Source: Ovis canadensis (lineage: Eukaryota > Chordata > Mammalia > Artiodactyla > Bovidae). From it: a stretch of 64,000 nt of DNA. The position numbers were made by a program, and so were the translations under genes. The stretch lies in NCBI RefSeq assembly GCF_042477335.2, contig NC_091249.1, positions 42,764,001 through 42,828,000 of the forward strand. The letters are read 5' to 3'. A model generated the notes under the pieces. That model ran no database searches and was not told the DNA's origin. It saw only the letters and a program-made list of their open reading frames with translations. Positions 48,060 to 60,030 of the stretch are shown one piece after another. Position 1 is the first letter of the stretch. Every line of letters starts with the position of its first letter.

Positions 48060-50774
48060 TTAAAAGGAATGAAATGATACAGTTTATTTCCTTTGTTTAT
48101 TAATGGCATTAGTTCTAATTAATTGCTCTATTAAAGAGTTCAGAGAAATAAAAAAAATTTTTTTAACTTTCATTAAAGAAAGCTTGGATACACCCAGCTA
48201 CATACTGCTTACAATAGAGTTCCAACAAAGCAAAACAAAAATCAAAAACACAAAAGAAAGTTCCTTCAGCTCTGCTTTTCACATATACTAAATTTATTCA
48301 CATAAACTGGATTTTAAAAATTTCTATCTTCAGTTAGTGAGTGGCATTATTTTACCCATGATCAGAGGAAAGGGGAAAGAGCAAGTTTAAAAAAACTACC
48401 TTTATTTTTTATTTCTTTTTCAGTTACATACTTTTAAACAGGGATGTGTTTCATTATTCAGACATTCAGGCAATGTTGACTTCATTAGTGTTGACAGAAA
48501 AGAAGCATAAAAATGCAAAACATTGTTGGCTTAACCTGAACATACCTGCATTACCTATTATTGACCAGTTTGTGTCGCCAAAAGACTTATTCCTTGGCAT
48601 TAAAATGGAGCACTTAAAAATATTGCTAAAAAGCAAATGTCTACACACTGGTCTTTGCAGCAAATAAGGGTATTTATACTTTTAAAATATTTTAAGTCCA
48701 TAATTGGATTAATATACACACCTTCTTATGTATAAGGAGTTCAGATCATATAAACACTGTACAGTCCAAAAACCCTACTGAGAATAAAACTAAACAGGCT
48801 TATGATAAGAAATACAGATATTGCATGTATTTACAAATATCATAGACACACAAATTTGGTCAAATACTGTAAAGAAAGAAGTGGTTTCACATTATAATGG
48901 CTAAAACATCCATCTACCTTGCTCAAAGCAAACAAAAATGAAAACTCAGTATGTAACTCCTGTAGTTTAAGACATCATGACAGTATACAAATATAAAATG
49001 GAAACTGTTGACCAAATTATACAGTATATGTTTTCTAGGCTGAGTGTAGATCTTTAAAATCAAGAACTTATAAAGATCATTTATAGGATTCCAAGCGACG
49101 ATGACAAACAACATCCTGATCTGCACTATTCATATGGGTGCCTAATTCATCAAAAACAACACGCTGAACTTTTGGCTAATAAGAAAATAAATTACAAAGT
49201 ACAAGCAAATTTCTGGAAATGCAATAATGAAGTCAAAAATGTAGATTTATTTACTTTAATTACACATTTTAAATGTTACCTTGAAACAGTAAAAATAAAT
49301 AAGCTTGCCCAGAGGCACGCACTTAAGAGACAAAAAGAAGGGGCTGCACTGAAGGAGTAAGTAACAATTTCATAGACGGAAGGTCAATGTGAGATCTGAA
49401 CAACACAATTATCTTTCTAGCCAGTCTTTTTGTCTTAACTCTCCTTGAAAATTCTGGCTAGGAAAATGTGACAAAAGTATAACCTGTGTCTGTATGGCTT
49501 AAAACAAAACATTCTTGAAAAATGGAATGAGTTTCCTATTTTTTTTAAAACAGAACCGTTTCTTTGTTCATATGCAGGCACTTCAAAAGACTATGGGGAC
49601 AAAGCACCTGACCCATCCTTTCCAAAATAGTTTTCAATCATCAAAATTATACTAAAAAGCAGGAAGATTCCAGAGAACCAGCAAAGTTGAATACAAGAGA
49701 CTAATGTGCACAGATGGCAATGGGGGACCCCGTTTTTATTGCTGGGGGGGCCCTTCTTTTTAATCAAAGAGCAACTAATTAATAAACAGACACCCTTGCG
49801 TGGCACATCCCAAGTTTTCTGCTTAAGGAGAATGTAGACACTCAGCAGCAGGTTCCAGTGGGATCTCCTTAGACTTCAACCTCATACGATGCGGTGAGAT
49901 TCACATTTATTCCTTCTCCTAGCGTATTTCTCCAAAAACGCCAACATATCTCATTTCTCAAAGTATTCATTTCTTGCTGTCTAACATACATCATTATCTG
50001 GAAGCATAAGGTTACATTACACAAATATTTCGCATTTTTAAAAAATAAGCGCTTTTGCCACTTCGGCAACACGGTACTTCACACAGTGGTGCAACAAAAG
50101 CAGAGCTTGTATTAACCACGCTATTTTATGATTCATTTTACCAACTACCATCAGCTGAACCCATAGAGCTTTTTCCTCAGTACCTCTGGGCAGTGACTGT
50201 ACCTTGATTTCACAGAAAGAATGTCAATGTGATTCATGAATAGCAGTACCATTGGTAACAGTGAAATCAATGCAGATGTCACAAAGATAATGAACTTCTC
50301 AGGGGATAACTTCTTTTAAATATCTGGGCAACTGTTTTCTCTGTTGCTTTATCCGCCAGGAGAAAATTCCTGTTTGATTATGCTCTTATAGAAGTTATAA
50401 AAAAAAAAAAACAGGTTAGGTATATAACTGGTTGACATTTCAGATACTGTACTGCTTTCTATAACTTGAGGAGAGCTTCTGAAAAATATTCTATAGAACG
50501 GTGTAAGTCATCAATACCACCTCATTGGTCCATTCCATTCACTGATGGGCAAAGCACTCATGTTTCGACAAAACTTTAAAGCTTCCATAAAAGTTAAATT
50601 AGGGAAAAAAAAAAAAGACTGTAAGACAACCACAAAATGAAGTATGAAAGTATGACATTTCTGTTTCTAAGAGTGAGTCCTTGAAAATATATGTGGTCAC
50701 TACAGAGATGATTTTAATCACAAGACAGCAGATGAACACATAAGTAACTCCCCATGATCTGTCTGTGTCCAGAG
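48060..50774 (-). other. CSNK1G3: Probable 3' UTR of CSNK1G3
   Basis: About 2.7 kb directly after the stop codon at 50775, free of SINEs and LINEs, unlike both sides. On the minus strand two AATAAA hexamers (48096-48101 and 48083-48088) sit close together, which fits a main poly(A) site at about 48060-48075. Earlier AATAAA hexamers (for example 49735-49740, 49244-49254 and 48287-48292) could give shorter 3' UTRs. The end is inferred; no transcript data are available here. Within it a minus open frame (50072-49869) is treated as chance. Confidence 0.55.
48083..48101 (-). promoter_or_regulatory. Tandem poly(A) signals
   Basis: Two AATAAA hexamers on the minus strand at 48096-48101 and 48083-48088. 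They lie about 2.7 kb downstream of the CK1-gamma stop codon, where the repeat-free block ends. Confidence 0.45.
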
Positions 50775-50829
50775 TCATTTGTGGCGCTGTATGGTTTTCC
50801 TTTTCCTTCGTTTGAAAAAACAGCAGCAC
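50775..50829 (-). CDS. CSNK1G3: Casein kinase 1 gamma-3, C-terminal coding part of the last exon
   Basis: On the minus strand, after ctctccatctgcag (a pyrimidine-rich tract and AG), the exon reads G then TGC TGC TGT ... AAA TGA, giving CCCFFKRRKRKTIQRHK and stop. This is the conserved tail of the CK1-gamma kinases. The cysteines are the family's palmitoylation sites and, with the basic run, hold the kinase at the membrane, where CK1-gamma phosphorylates LRP6 in Wnt signalling (family knowledge). The TIQRHK ending fits CSNK1G3 better than CSNK1G1 or CSNK1G2, by memory of the paralogs. The exon starts with the third base of a codon. A repeat-free 3' UTR follows. Kinase-domain exons are not in the window. 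A processed copy is unlikely, because intronic sequence precedes the exon. Confidence 0.88.
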
Positions 50830-52527
50830 CTGCAGATGGAGAGAAATACTTCTTTTACTATAAAAATACTAGGATATTGCAAAATAAGGATGAACTCTAG
50901 TGTGTTAATGTAAATGATCATAAAAGCCATAGGCTGGTGCAGCAAACAGTGAACACACCAATGAAGCATACATATTAGTGAAATAATGGCAATTACTACT
51001 ATCATTTCATCAATGTGCCTTTTTAGAATAGCAAGACATTCTATGCAATATTAAAAGGAGCCACTAAACTGAAAAGGCTCTGCACCAAGACTAATTAAAA
51101 AGCCATAAAGCTCTGAACCCCAACTGACCCACCACATCCTATTTTAGATACTAATTTCTGCCAACTGTATGCTATGTATAAAGTTGATCTTATGTAGTCT
51201 TTCTCTTTTTTCCTGATTGTGGAATATGATTGTGGAAGCCAATGTTAGAACAGCAATAATGAGCCTAATATTGGGGATTTTATTTTCATTAAGAATTAGA
51301 TTTCAAAAACGAAGAGAGAAATTCCCAAAATACTCTTCAACAAATATGCTCCATCATGTTTACAAAGTGGAAGAGAGAAAAAAATACATTAACTAGAATA
51401 AAAATGCTAATATTGGCATTTTTAATTCTTTAGGGGTTAAAGAAGGTCAAGCTTATCACGTTTTTTTAATTAAGGTAAAAATTATGCTTAACACGGAAAA
51501 CAACATAATCAAGGTGATTTAGTTTCATAACTGAAAACTGATTCAGTTTTTGAATTCTATTAAAGAAATATCTGGTTTTCATGCCTAGATGAACAAAATC
51601 TGTATATGATCCCTGAAGGTACTAGTTTTTCTCACAGTGAATTCTCCTAATTATGAGAAGAGGCATCACATACAGAGTTATGCTGAGGCTGGTATGAAAA
51701 GAGAGTCAAACGAGAATCACTGATTACCAACTAACAAAACAAATGCACAGATGTACTCTAAAACTCTATCATTCCTTCAAATAAAGGTCTGGCTTTCTCC
51801 CCCTTCCATACTTAAAGTCAATCTATCAAAATACCAAGATGACAGGTGCCACATACACAGAGGCTCTTTTCTTTGCCCACTGAAGTCCTTACCAAGATAC
51901 TCATTTAATTCTTACCAGCCCACCTTCTGCAAAGGATATTAACTGAAACATTTTTAAGCTAAGCATGAAAGAGACCATGTAGCTTCAGGAGTCCTATCCA
52001 GCAAAAGGTCATTGCAAATGAAATAACGGCTAGATATCTTTTATGTATTTCTGTGAAATAAATGTAAACAAAGCCCCACACTGTCCAGTTAAATTACACA
52101 CACTCTCAGCTCACATTATGTTTAGAAAAAATGATTTCAACATTTACTGTGATTTATGCCATGATTAAGAAATCACTATGGAGCATTCAAAACCAACTTT
52201 TTAAATTGCATTCAAATAGCACATAATGACTAGACTAGGGAATGTAACTAATTTAAAATTGTATATATCAGCTGATAAAGATTCAACTAGAAATATGTGC
52301 TGTTATCAGTCTTTATGAGTTTTATTATTATTGAGATAACTACTACACAGAATGGAAATAAATTACTCAATCAAGGGTCTTACAAAGAGATGCTGCTGTA
52401 AAAGAAGACTTCAGGCACAATACATTTAGAAGAGAAAGTCAAATTTTTCTGTCAGCTACCTAATACTTTCTCAAATATGTTACATATATTTTCTAAAATA
52501 AAAAAGCAAAACAAAAAACTACTAGGA

Positions 52528-52630
52528 ATACCATATGTTATGGTTGATTCATGGTGATGTTTGGCAGAAACCAATACAATACTGTAAAGCAATTATCCTT
52601 TAATTAAAAATAAATACATTTATTCATAAG
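52528..52630 (+). mobile_element. Very short L1 3' end insertion
   Basis: About 100 bp of bovine-type L1 3' UTR (ggttgattcatggtgatg, tgtaaagcaattatcc, A-rich end). An exact 13-bp target-site duplication aaaactactagga lies at 52515-52527 and 52631-52643. Confidence 0.92.
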
Positions 52631-53364
52631 AAAACTACTAGGAGATAAAAATCATTATTCTAAAAAGAACTCTTCAATTAAAGACTTAGAAAAGAGTTAG
52701 AACATGCCCATATTATAAACAGCAAATGTTAAAAAATCAGTATTTAAAAGAAACCAGACCAAATATTTAGAAGATTAAATTTAATAATATGATCATAGGT
52801 CAATGGAAACATTGTTTCATATGAAGCTTTATTAACAATGTTCACTATTTTTAATAAGGCTGTCTTTTCAAATTCCAAAGTATGTCCTTCTAAAAAAAGT
52901 TTTCTACTAAAAAAGTGTTGAAAGATTTACATAATAAGCCTTTTGGAAAAGGGGCTTTCATAGATGTTTTGATAAACAAGTTCACGGCTCAGATTTTCCA
53001 CACTTGTATTAGCGATTCGCCTTGTCTGATTCATTTATTTTTTATCATTATTAACCTGCTTCCAGTTCTGAGAGTTGAGTTCTTCCTATTTCCTAGGTAA
53101 TCTTTCTTTCTATTGTATAAGTATTGTTGAATACAGAAAACTACTCTAAGCATTATTTAAGATTAAATAAGATCTTAAAATGCATGATAATTGTAGAAAC
53201 CTTTTAAAATCAAAGCAATCTAAAAAGAGACATCCATTTTTTAAAAGTAAATCCCACTAGAGTACATACTTGCCCAACTAGAGCTGGCAATGCTATTAAA
53301 CCGACAACCACCAGAGGTCAGCACTGCTTTATCCAATATGAATGCATCCACACACAGAGAACAT

Positions 53365-53579
53365 GAATGTGAAAGTGAAGGCGCTCAGTAGAGACCAGCT
53401 CTTAGCAACCCCATGGACTGTAGCCTACCAGGCTTCTCCATCCATGAGATTTTCCAGGCAAGAGTACTGGAGTGGGTTATCATTTCCTTCTCCAGGGGAT
53501 CTTCCCGACCCAGGGATCGAACCTGGGTCTCCCGCATTGGAGCCAGGCGCTTTAACCTCTGAGCCACCAGGGAAGCCCT
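53365..53579 (-). mobile_element. Bov-tA SINE
   Basis: Antisense Bov-tA, full length (gtgaaagtgaaggcgctcag ... gggatcgaacctgggtc ... gagccaccagggaagccc). Target-site duplication acagagaacat at 53354-53364 and 53580-53590. Confidence 0.94.
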
Positions 53580-53690
53580 ACAGAGAACATAGATGTTCTC
53601 AAAATCTGATATACTTACAGAAGAAGGACACTGATATGAAGCTTGCAGCTGATTTCTTAAAACTCATTATCAAAACAGCTGATTTATAGT

Positions 53691-55642
53691 CTTCAGTTCA
53701 GTTCAGTTCAGTCGCTCAGTCGTGTCCAACTCTTTGCGACCCAATGAATCGCAGCACACCAGACCTCCCTGTCCATCACCAACTCCCGGAGCTCACTCAG
53801 ACTCACATCCATCGAGTCCTTGATGCCATCCAGCCATCTCATCCTCTGTTATCCCCTTCTCCTCCTGCCGCCAATCCCTTCCAGCATCAGAGTCTTTTCC
53901 AATGAGTCAACTCTTCACATGAGGTGGCCAAAGTACTGGAGATTCAGCTTCAGCAACATTCCCTCCAAAGAAATCCCAGGGCTGAACTCCTTCAGAATGG
54001 ACTGGTTGGATCTCCTTGCAGTCCAAGGGACGCTCAAGAGTCTTCTCCAACACCACAGTTCAAAAGCATCAATTCTTCAGCACTCAGCTTTCTTCACAGT
54101 CCAACTCTCACATCCATACATGACTACTGGAAAAACCATAGCCTTGACTAGATGGACCTTTGTTGGCAAAGTAATGTCTCTGCTTTTTGATATGCTATCT
54201 AGGTTGGTCATAACTTTTCTTCCAAAGAGTAAGCATTTTAATTTCATGGCTGCAGTCACTATCTGCAGTGATTTTGGAGCCCCGCAAAATAAAGTCTGAC
54301 ACTGTTTCCACTGTTTCTCCATCTATTTCCCATGAAGTGATGGGACCAGATGCCATGGTCTTCGTTTTCTGAATGTTGAGCTTTAAACCAACTTTTTCAC
54401 CCTCCTCTTTCACTTTCATCAAGGCTTTTCAGTTCTTCTTCACTTTCTGCCATAAGGGTGGTGTCATCTGCATATTGAGGTTATTGATATTTCCCCTGGC
54501 AACCTTGATTCCAGCTTGTGCTTCTTCCAGCCCAGCGTTTCTCATGATGTACTCTGCATATAACTTGAATAAACAGGGTATATTACAGCCTTGACGTACT
54601 CCTTGACAATATATAGCCTTCCCATACTCCTTTTCCTATTTGGAACCAGTCTGTTGTTCCATGTCCAGTTCTAACTGTTGCTTCCTGGCCCGCATACAGA
54701 TTTCTCAAGAGGCAGGTCAGGTGATCTGGTATTCTCGTCTCTTTCAGAATTTTCCAGAGTTTATTGTGATCCACACAGTCAAAGACTTTGGCATAGTCAA
54801 TAAAGCAGAAATAGACGTTTTTCTGGAACTCTCTTGCTTTTTCGATGATCCAGTGGATGTTGGCAATTTAATCTCTGGTTCCTCTGCCTTTTCTAAAACC
54901 AGCTTGAACATCTGGAAGTTCACAGTTCACGTATTGCTGAAGCCTGGCTTGGAGAATATTGAGCATTACTTTACTCGTGTGTGAGATGACTGCAATTGTG
55001 CGGTAGTTGGAGCATTCTTTGGCACTGCCTTTCTTTGGGATTGGAATCAAACAAAACTGACCTTTTCCAGTCCTGTGGCCACTGCTGAGTTTTGCAAATT
55101 TGCTGGCATATTGAGTGCAGCATTTCACAGCATCTTCTTTCAGGATTTGAAATAGCTCAACTGGAATTCCATCACCTCCACTAGCTTTGTTCATAATGAT
55201 GTTTTCTAAGACCCACTTGACTTCACATTCCAGGATGTCTGGCTCTAGGTGAGTGATCACACCATCGTGATGATCTGGGTCATGAAGATCTTTTTTGTAT
55301 AGTTCTTCTGTGTAATTTTTACCACCTCTTCCTAATACCTTCTGCTTCTGTTAGGTCCATACCATTTCTGTCCTTCATCGAGCCCATCGTTGCATGAAAT
55401 GTTTCCTTGGTATCTCTAATTTTCTTGAAGAGATCTCTAGTCTTTCCCATTTGGTTGTTCTCCTCTATTTCTTTGCACTGATCGCTGAGGAAGGCTTTCT
55501 TATCTCTTCTTGCTATTCTCTGGAACTCTGCATTCAGATGCTTATATCTTTCCTTTTCTCCTTTGCTTTTCGCTTCGCTTCTTTTACAGCTATTTGTAAG
55601 GCCTCCTCAGACAGCCATTTTGCTTTTTTGCATTTCTTTTCC
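53691..55642 (-). mobile_element. 5'-truncated BovB (younger of a tandem pair)
   Basis: Antisense BovB from the ttcagttcag tail to the linker (cagccattttgcttttttg). Open minus pieces: 54422-54195, 54774-54583 and 55260-54868 (HLEPDILECEVKW ... GFRKGRGTRD). A partial repeat of the region coding RQGCIL is seen near 54580-54640. The sequence atttatagtcttcagttca occurs at 53682-53700 and again at 55643-55661, the second time leading straight into the next BovB. Confidence 0.94.
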
Positions 55643-55651
55643 ATTTATAGT

Positions 55652-56865
55652 CTTCAGTTCAATTCAGTCAGTTCAGTCATGTCCGACTCTTTGCAACCCC
55701 ATGAATCGCAGCACACCAGGCCTCCCTGTCCATCACCATCTCCCGGAGTTCACTCAGACTCACGTCATCAAGTCTGTGATGCCATCCAGCCATTCCATCC
55801 TTGGTCATCCCCTTCTGCTCCTGCCCTCAATCCCTCCCAGCATCAGAGTCTTTTCTAATGAGTCAATTCTTCACATGAGGCGGCCAAAGTACTGGAGTGT
55901 CAGCTTCAGCATCCTTCCTTCCAAAGAAATCCCAGGGTTGATCTCCTTCAGAATGGACTGGTTGGATCTCCTTGCAGTCCAAGGGACTCTCAAGAGTCTT
56001 CTCCACACCACAGTTCAAAAGCATCAATTCTTCGGCACTCAGCCTTCTTCACAGTCCAACTCTCACACCCATATATGACCACAGGAAAAACAGCCTTGAC
56101 TAGACGGATCTTAGTTGGCAAAGTAATATCTCTGCTTTTGAATATACTATCTAGGTTGGTCATAACTTTTCTTCCAAGGAGTAAGCGTCTTTTAATTTCA
56201 TGGCTGTAATCACCATCTGCAGTGATTTTGGAGCCCCCCAAAATAAAGTTTGACACTGTTTCTACTGTTTCCCCATCTGTTTCCCATGAAGTGATGGGAC
56301 CACATGCCATGATCTTCGTTTTCTGAATGTTGAGCTTTAGGCCAACTTTTTCACTCTCCTCTTTCACTTTCATCAAGAGGCTTTTTAGCTCCTCTTCACT
56401 TTCTGCCATAAGGGTGGTATCATCTGCATATCTGAGGTTATTGATATTTCTCCCAGCAATCTTGATTCCAGCTTGTGTTTCTTCCAGCCCAGCGTTTCTC
56501 ATGATGTACTCTGCATAGAAGTTAAATAAGCAGGGTGACAATATACAGCCTTGACGTACTCCTTTTCCTATTTGGAACCAGTCTGTTGTTCCATGTCCAG
56601 TTCTAACTGTTGCTTCCTGACCCGCATACAGATTTCTCAAGAGGCAGGTTAGGTGGTCTGGTATGCCCATCTCTCTCAGAATTTTCCACAGTTTATTGTG
56701 ATCCACACAGTCAAAGGCTTTGGCATAGTCAATAAAGCAGAAATAGATGTTTTTCTGGAACTCTCTTGCTTTTTCCGTGATCCAGCAGATGTTGGCAATT
56801 TGATCCCTGGTTCCTCTCCCTTTTCTAAAACCAGTTTGAACATCAGGGAGTTCACGGTTCACTTA
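55652..56865 (-). mobile_element. 5'-truncated BovB (older of a tandem pair)
   Basis: Antisense BovB from the 3' tail to the RT finger region, of the cccaggg sub-lineage. It contains the longest open frame in the window (56862-55990). It is in the same orientation as and abuts the BovB at 53691-55642. The flank ttattagtcatta after 56865 is only loosely like ttatagtcttca on the other side. Confidence 0.94.
55990..56862 (-). pseudogene. BovB reverse transcriptase and C-terminal region, 290 codons open
   Basis: The best preserved BovB coding piece here. It starts in the finger (ELPDVQTGFRKGRG, residues 4-17), then FIDYAKAFDCVDH (43-55), GVRQGCILSPCLFN (101-114), YADD with both catalytic aspartates (145-148), KLNIQKTKIM (176-185) and the C-terminal RRIDAFELWC. 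The frame is lost just after ELWCG. There is no endonuclease, so it cannot be a working element. The ATG at its start is internal to the element. Confidence 0.9.
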
Positions 56866-57039
56866 TTAGTCATTAATAAATCAGGACTCATCTCAATTGT
56901 CCTCAGCACTCTGTCTAAAACACTTTTTAGCATAAGACCACTCTGACAAGCTTGTTTAATTTTCCTCTCAGTACACAGTACTAATACTAATTTATTTCTT
57001 TGCTTATCATCTACCTCCACATTCCCCTTCATGCATCAT
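56866..57039. other. Spacer between head-to-head BovBs
   Basis: About 170 bp of unique intron sequence separating the antisense BovB pair from the sense BovB. Confidence 0.6.
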
Positions 57040-60030
57040 AGCCTTATCATGGTCTGTGGGTCTACTGGAAGAGGAAATTACAAACCACTCCAGTATTCTT
57101 GCTGCAAAAACACCATGTACAGTATGAAAAGGCAAACACGTATGACCCTGAAAGATCAGCCCCCCAGGTCTGGAAGCGTCCAACATGCTACTGAGATGAG
57201 TGGTGGACAATTACTAATATCTCCCAAAACAATGAAGTACCTGGGCCAAAGCAGAAAGGACCCTCAGCTGTGAATGTTTCTGCTGGTGACAGTAAAGTCC
57301 GATGCTGTAAAGAATACTGCCCAGGAACCTGACATATTAGGTCCATGAATTGAGGTAAACTGGATGTGGTCAAGCAGGAGATGGCAAGAGTGAACATCAA
57401 CATCTTAGGAATCTGTGAACTAAAACGTATGGGAATGGGCAACTTTAATTCAGATGACCACTATATCTACTATTGTGGGCAAGAATCCCTTAGAAGAAAT
57501 GGAGTAGCCCACACAGTCAACAAAAGAGTCCAAAATACAGTACTTGGATGCAATCTTAGAAGCAACAGAATGACTTCAGCTCATTTCCAAGGCAAACCAT
57601 TCAACAAGTAATCCAAGTCTACCTCAATCACCAATGCCGAAGAAGCTGAAGGTGAACGGTTCTACAAACACCTCCAAGACCTTCTAGTACTAACACCAAA
57701 AAAGGATGTCATTTCATCACCAGGGATTACAAAAATATGAATTCAAGAGATACCTGGGTTAACAGGCAAGTTTGGCCCTGGAGTACAAAATCAAACAGGG
57801 TAAAGGCTAACAGAGTTTTGTCAAGAGAACACACTGGTCATAACAAACACCCTCTTCCAGTAACACAAGAGATGACTCTACACATGGACATCACCAAATG
57901 GTCAATATCAAAATCAGACTGAAGATAGAGAAGCTCTATACAGTCAGCAAAAACAAGACCGGGAGCTGACTGTGGCTCAGATCATGAGCTCCTTATCGCA
58001 AAATTCAGGCTTAAATTGAAGAAAGTAGGGAAAACCACTAGGCCATTCAGATATGACCTAAATCAAATTTCTTATGATTATCCAGTGGAAGTGACAAATA
58101 AATTCAAGGGATTAGATCTGGTAGACAGAGTACCTGAAGAATTATGGATGGAGGTTTGTAACACGGTATAAGAGGCAGTGACCAAAACCATCCCAAAGAA
58201 ATGCAAGAAGGCAAAGAGATTGTCTGAGGAGGCTTTACAAATGTCTGAGGAAAGAAGAGAAGCAAAAGGTAAGGGAAAGAAAGGGAAAGATACCCAAATG
58301 AATGCAGAATTCCAGAGAATAACAAGGAGAGGTAAAAAGGCCTCCTGAAATGAACAGGGCAAAGAAATAGAGAAAAACAACAGAATGGGAAAAACTAGCA
58401 ATCTCATCAAGAAAATTGGAGATATAAAGGAAACACTTCATGCCAAGGATGGGCACAATAAAGGACAGAAATGGCAAGGACCTAACAGAAACAGAAAAGA
58501 TTAAGAAGAGGAGGCAAGAAGACAAAGAAGAATTATACAAAAAAAGGTCTTAATGACCAGATAACCACAATGGTGTGGTCACTCACCTAGAACCATACAG
58601 CCTAGAGTGTGAAGTCAACTGGACCTTAGGAATCATTATTACAAACCAAGCTAGTGGAGGTGATGGAATTCCAACTGAGCTATTTCAAATCCTAAAAGAT
58701 GATGCTGTGAAAGCACGGCATTCACTATGCCTGCAAATTTGGAAAACTCAGCAGTGGCCTCAGGACTGGAAAAGGTCACTTTTCATTCCAATCCCAAAGA
58801 AGGGCAATGCCAAAGAGTGCTCAAACTACCATATAATCGTGCTAATTTCACACGCTAGTAAGATAATGCTCAAAATCCTTCCAGCTATGCTTCAGCAGTA
58901 TGTGAACAGAGAACTCGGAGATATACAAGCTGGGTTTAGAAAAGGCAGAGGAACCAGAGATCAAATTGTCAACATTCGTTGGATCATAGGAAAAGCAAGA
59001 GATTTCTAAAAAAACCTCTACTTCTGCTACACTAAAGCCTTTAACTGTATACATCACATAAACTGTGGAAAATTCTTAAAGAGATGAGAACACCAGACCA
59101 CCTAACCGGTCTCCTGAGAAATCTGATTACGGGACAAGAAGCAAGAAATGGACATAGAACAATGGACTGCTTCACAATCGGGATGGGAGTCCCTCGAGAC
59201 TGTACACTGTCACCTTGCTTATTCAACTTATACGCAGAGTACATCTTGGGAAATGCCGGACTGGATGAATCACATGCAGGAATCAAGACTGCCAGGAGAA
59301 ATGACAACAACCTTAGATATACAGATGACACCACTCTAAAGGCAGGCAATGAAGAGAAACTAAAAAGCCTTTGATGATGGTGAGAGAGGAGAGTGAAAAA
59401 GCTGCCTTAAAACTCAACATTAAAAAAGTTAAGATCATGGCATCTGGCCCCATCACTTCAAGGCAAATAGATGGAGGAAAAGTAAAAACAGTGACAGATT
59501 TTATTTCCTCGGGCTCCAAAATCACTGGATGATGACTGCAACCACAAAATTAAAAGATGCTTGCTCCTTGGAAGGAAAGCTATGACAAACCTAGACCGCA
59601 TATGGTTTTTCCAGCAGTCATGTAAGGATATAAGAGTTGGACCATAAAGAAGGCTGAGTACTGAAGAACTGATGCTTTCAAATTGTGGTGCTACAGAGGA
59701 TGCTTAAGAGTCCCTTGGACAGCAAGGAGATCAAACCAATCAATCTTAAAGGAAATCAACCTGCATATTCATTGGAAGGATGGATGCTAACGCTCCAGTA
59801 CTTTGGCCACCTGATGCAAAAAGCTGACTCACTGGAAAAGAACCTGATGCTGGGCAAGACTGAAGGCAAAAGGAGAAGAGGGTGGCAGAGGATGAGATGG
59901 TTAGATGGTATCACCAACTCAATGGACATGAATTTGAGTAACTCCAGGAGATAGTGAAGAACAGAAGACCCTGGTGTGCTGCAGTCAATGGGGTTTCAAA
60001 GAGTTCGAGATGACTTAGTGACTGAACAAC
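57040..60030 (+). mobile_element. BovB, near full length, sense, old copy
   Basis: A near complete sense BovB. Its 5' region (ctactggaagaggaaattac, actccagtattcttgc) is followed by the endonuclease (open 57366-57611, FNSDDHYIYYCGQESLRR), the linker, the RT (open 58575-59009 with HLEPYSLECEVNW and GFRKGRGTRD; 59084-59374 with a YTDD-type box) and the C-terminal part (59685-59954). It ends in a degenerate gactgaacaacaaaaacc. Many substitutions and small gaps make it one of the older BovBs here. Confidence 0.93.

Noticed and set aside
49869..50072. Minus-strand frame of 67 codons with an acceptor-like tatgcttccag inside it, resembling a last exon
   Set aside because: It lies downstream of the CSNK1G3 stop within the probable 3' UTR, has no recognised domain and no partner exon.
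50599..50829. 76-codon minus frame with hydrophobic content starting at the same acceptor
   Set aside because: It is the wrong frame of the CSNK1G3 terminal exon; the CK1-gamma tail uses another frame and stops at 50775.
50775..51005. 76-codon minus frame that reads as a membrane protein ending in the CK1-gamma tail
   Set aside because: The upstream hydrophobic part is intron read through the splice acceptor; only the last 17 codons are exon.
53820..54299. 159-codon plus frame, one of the longest in the window
   Set aside because: It is the antisense of the BovB C-terminal region; the same frame recurs opposite other BovB copies.
55563..56078. 171-codon plus frame spanning two BovBs
   Set aside because: It runs across the junction of two antisense BovBs and has no independent support.
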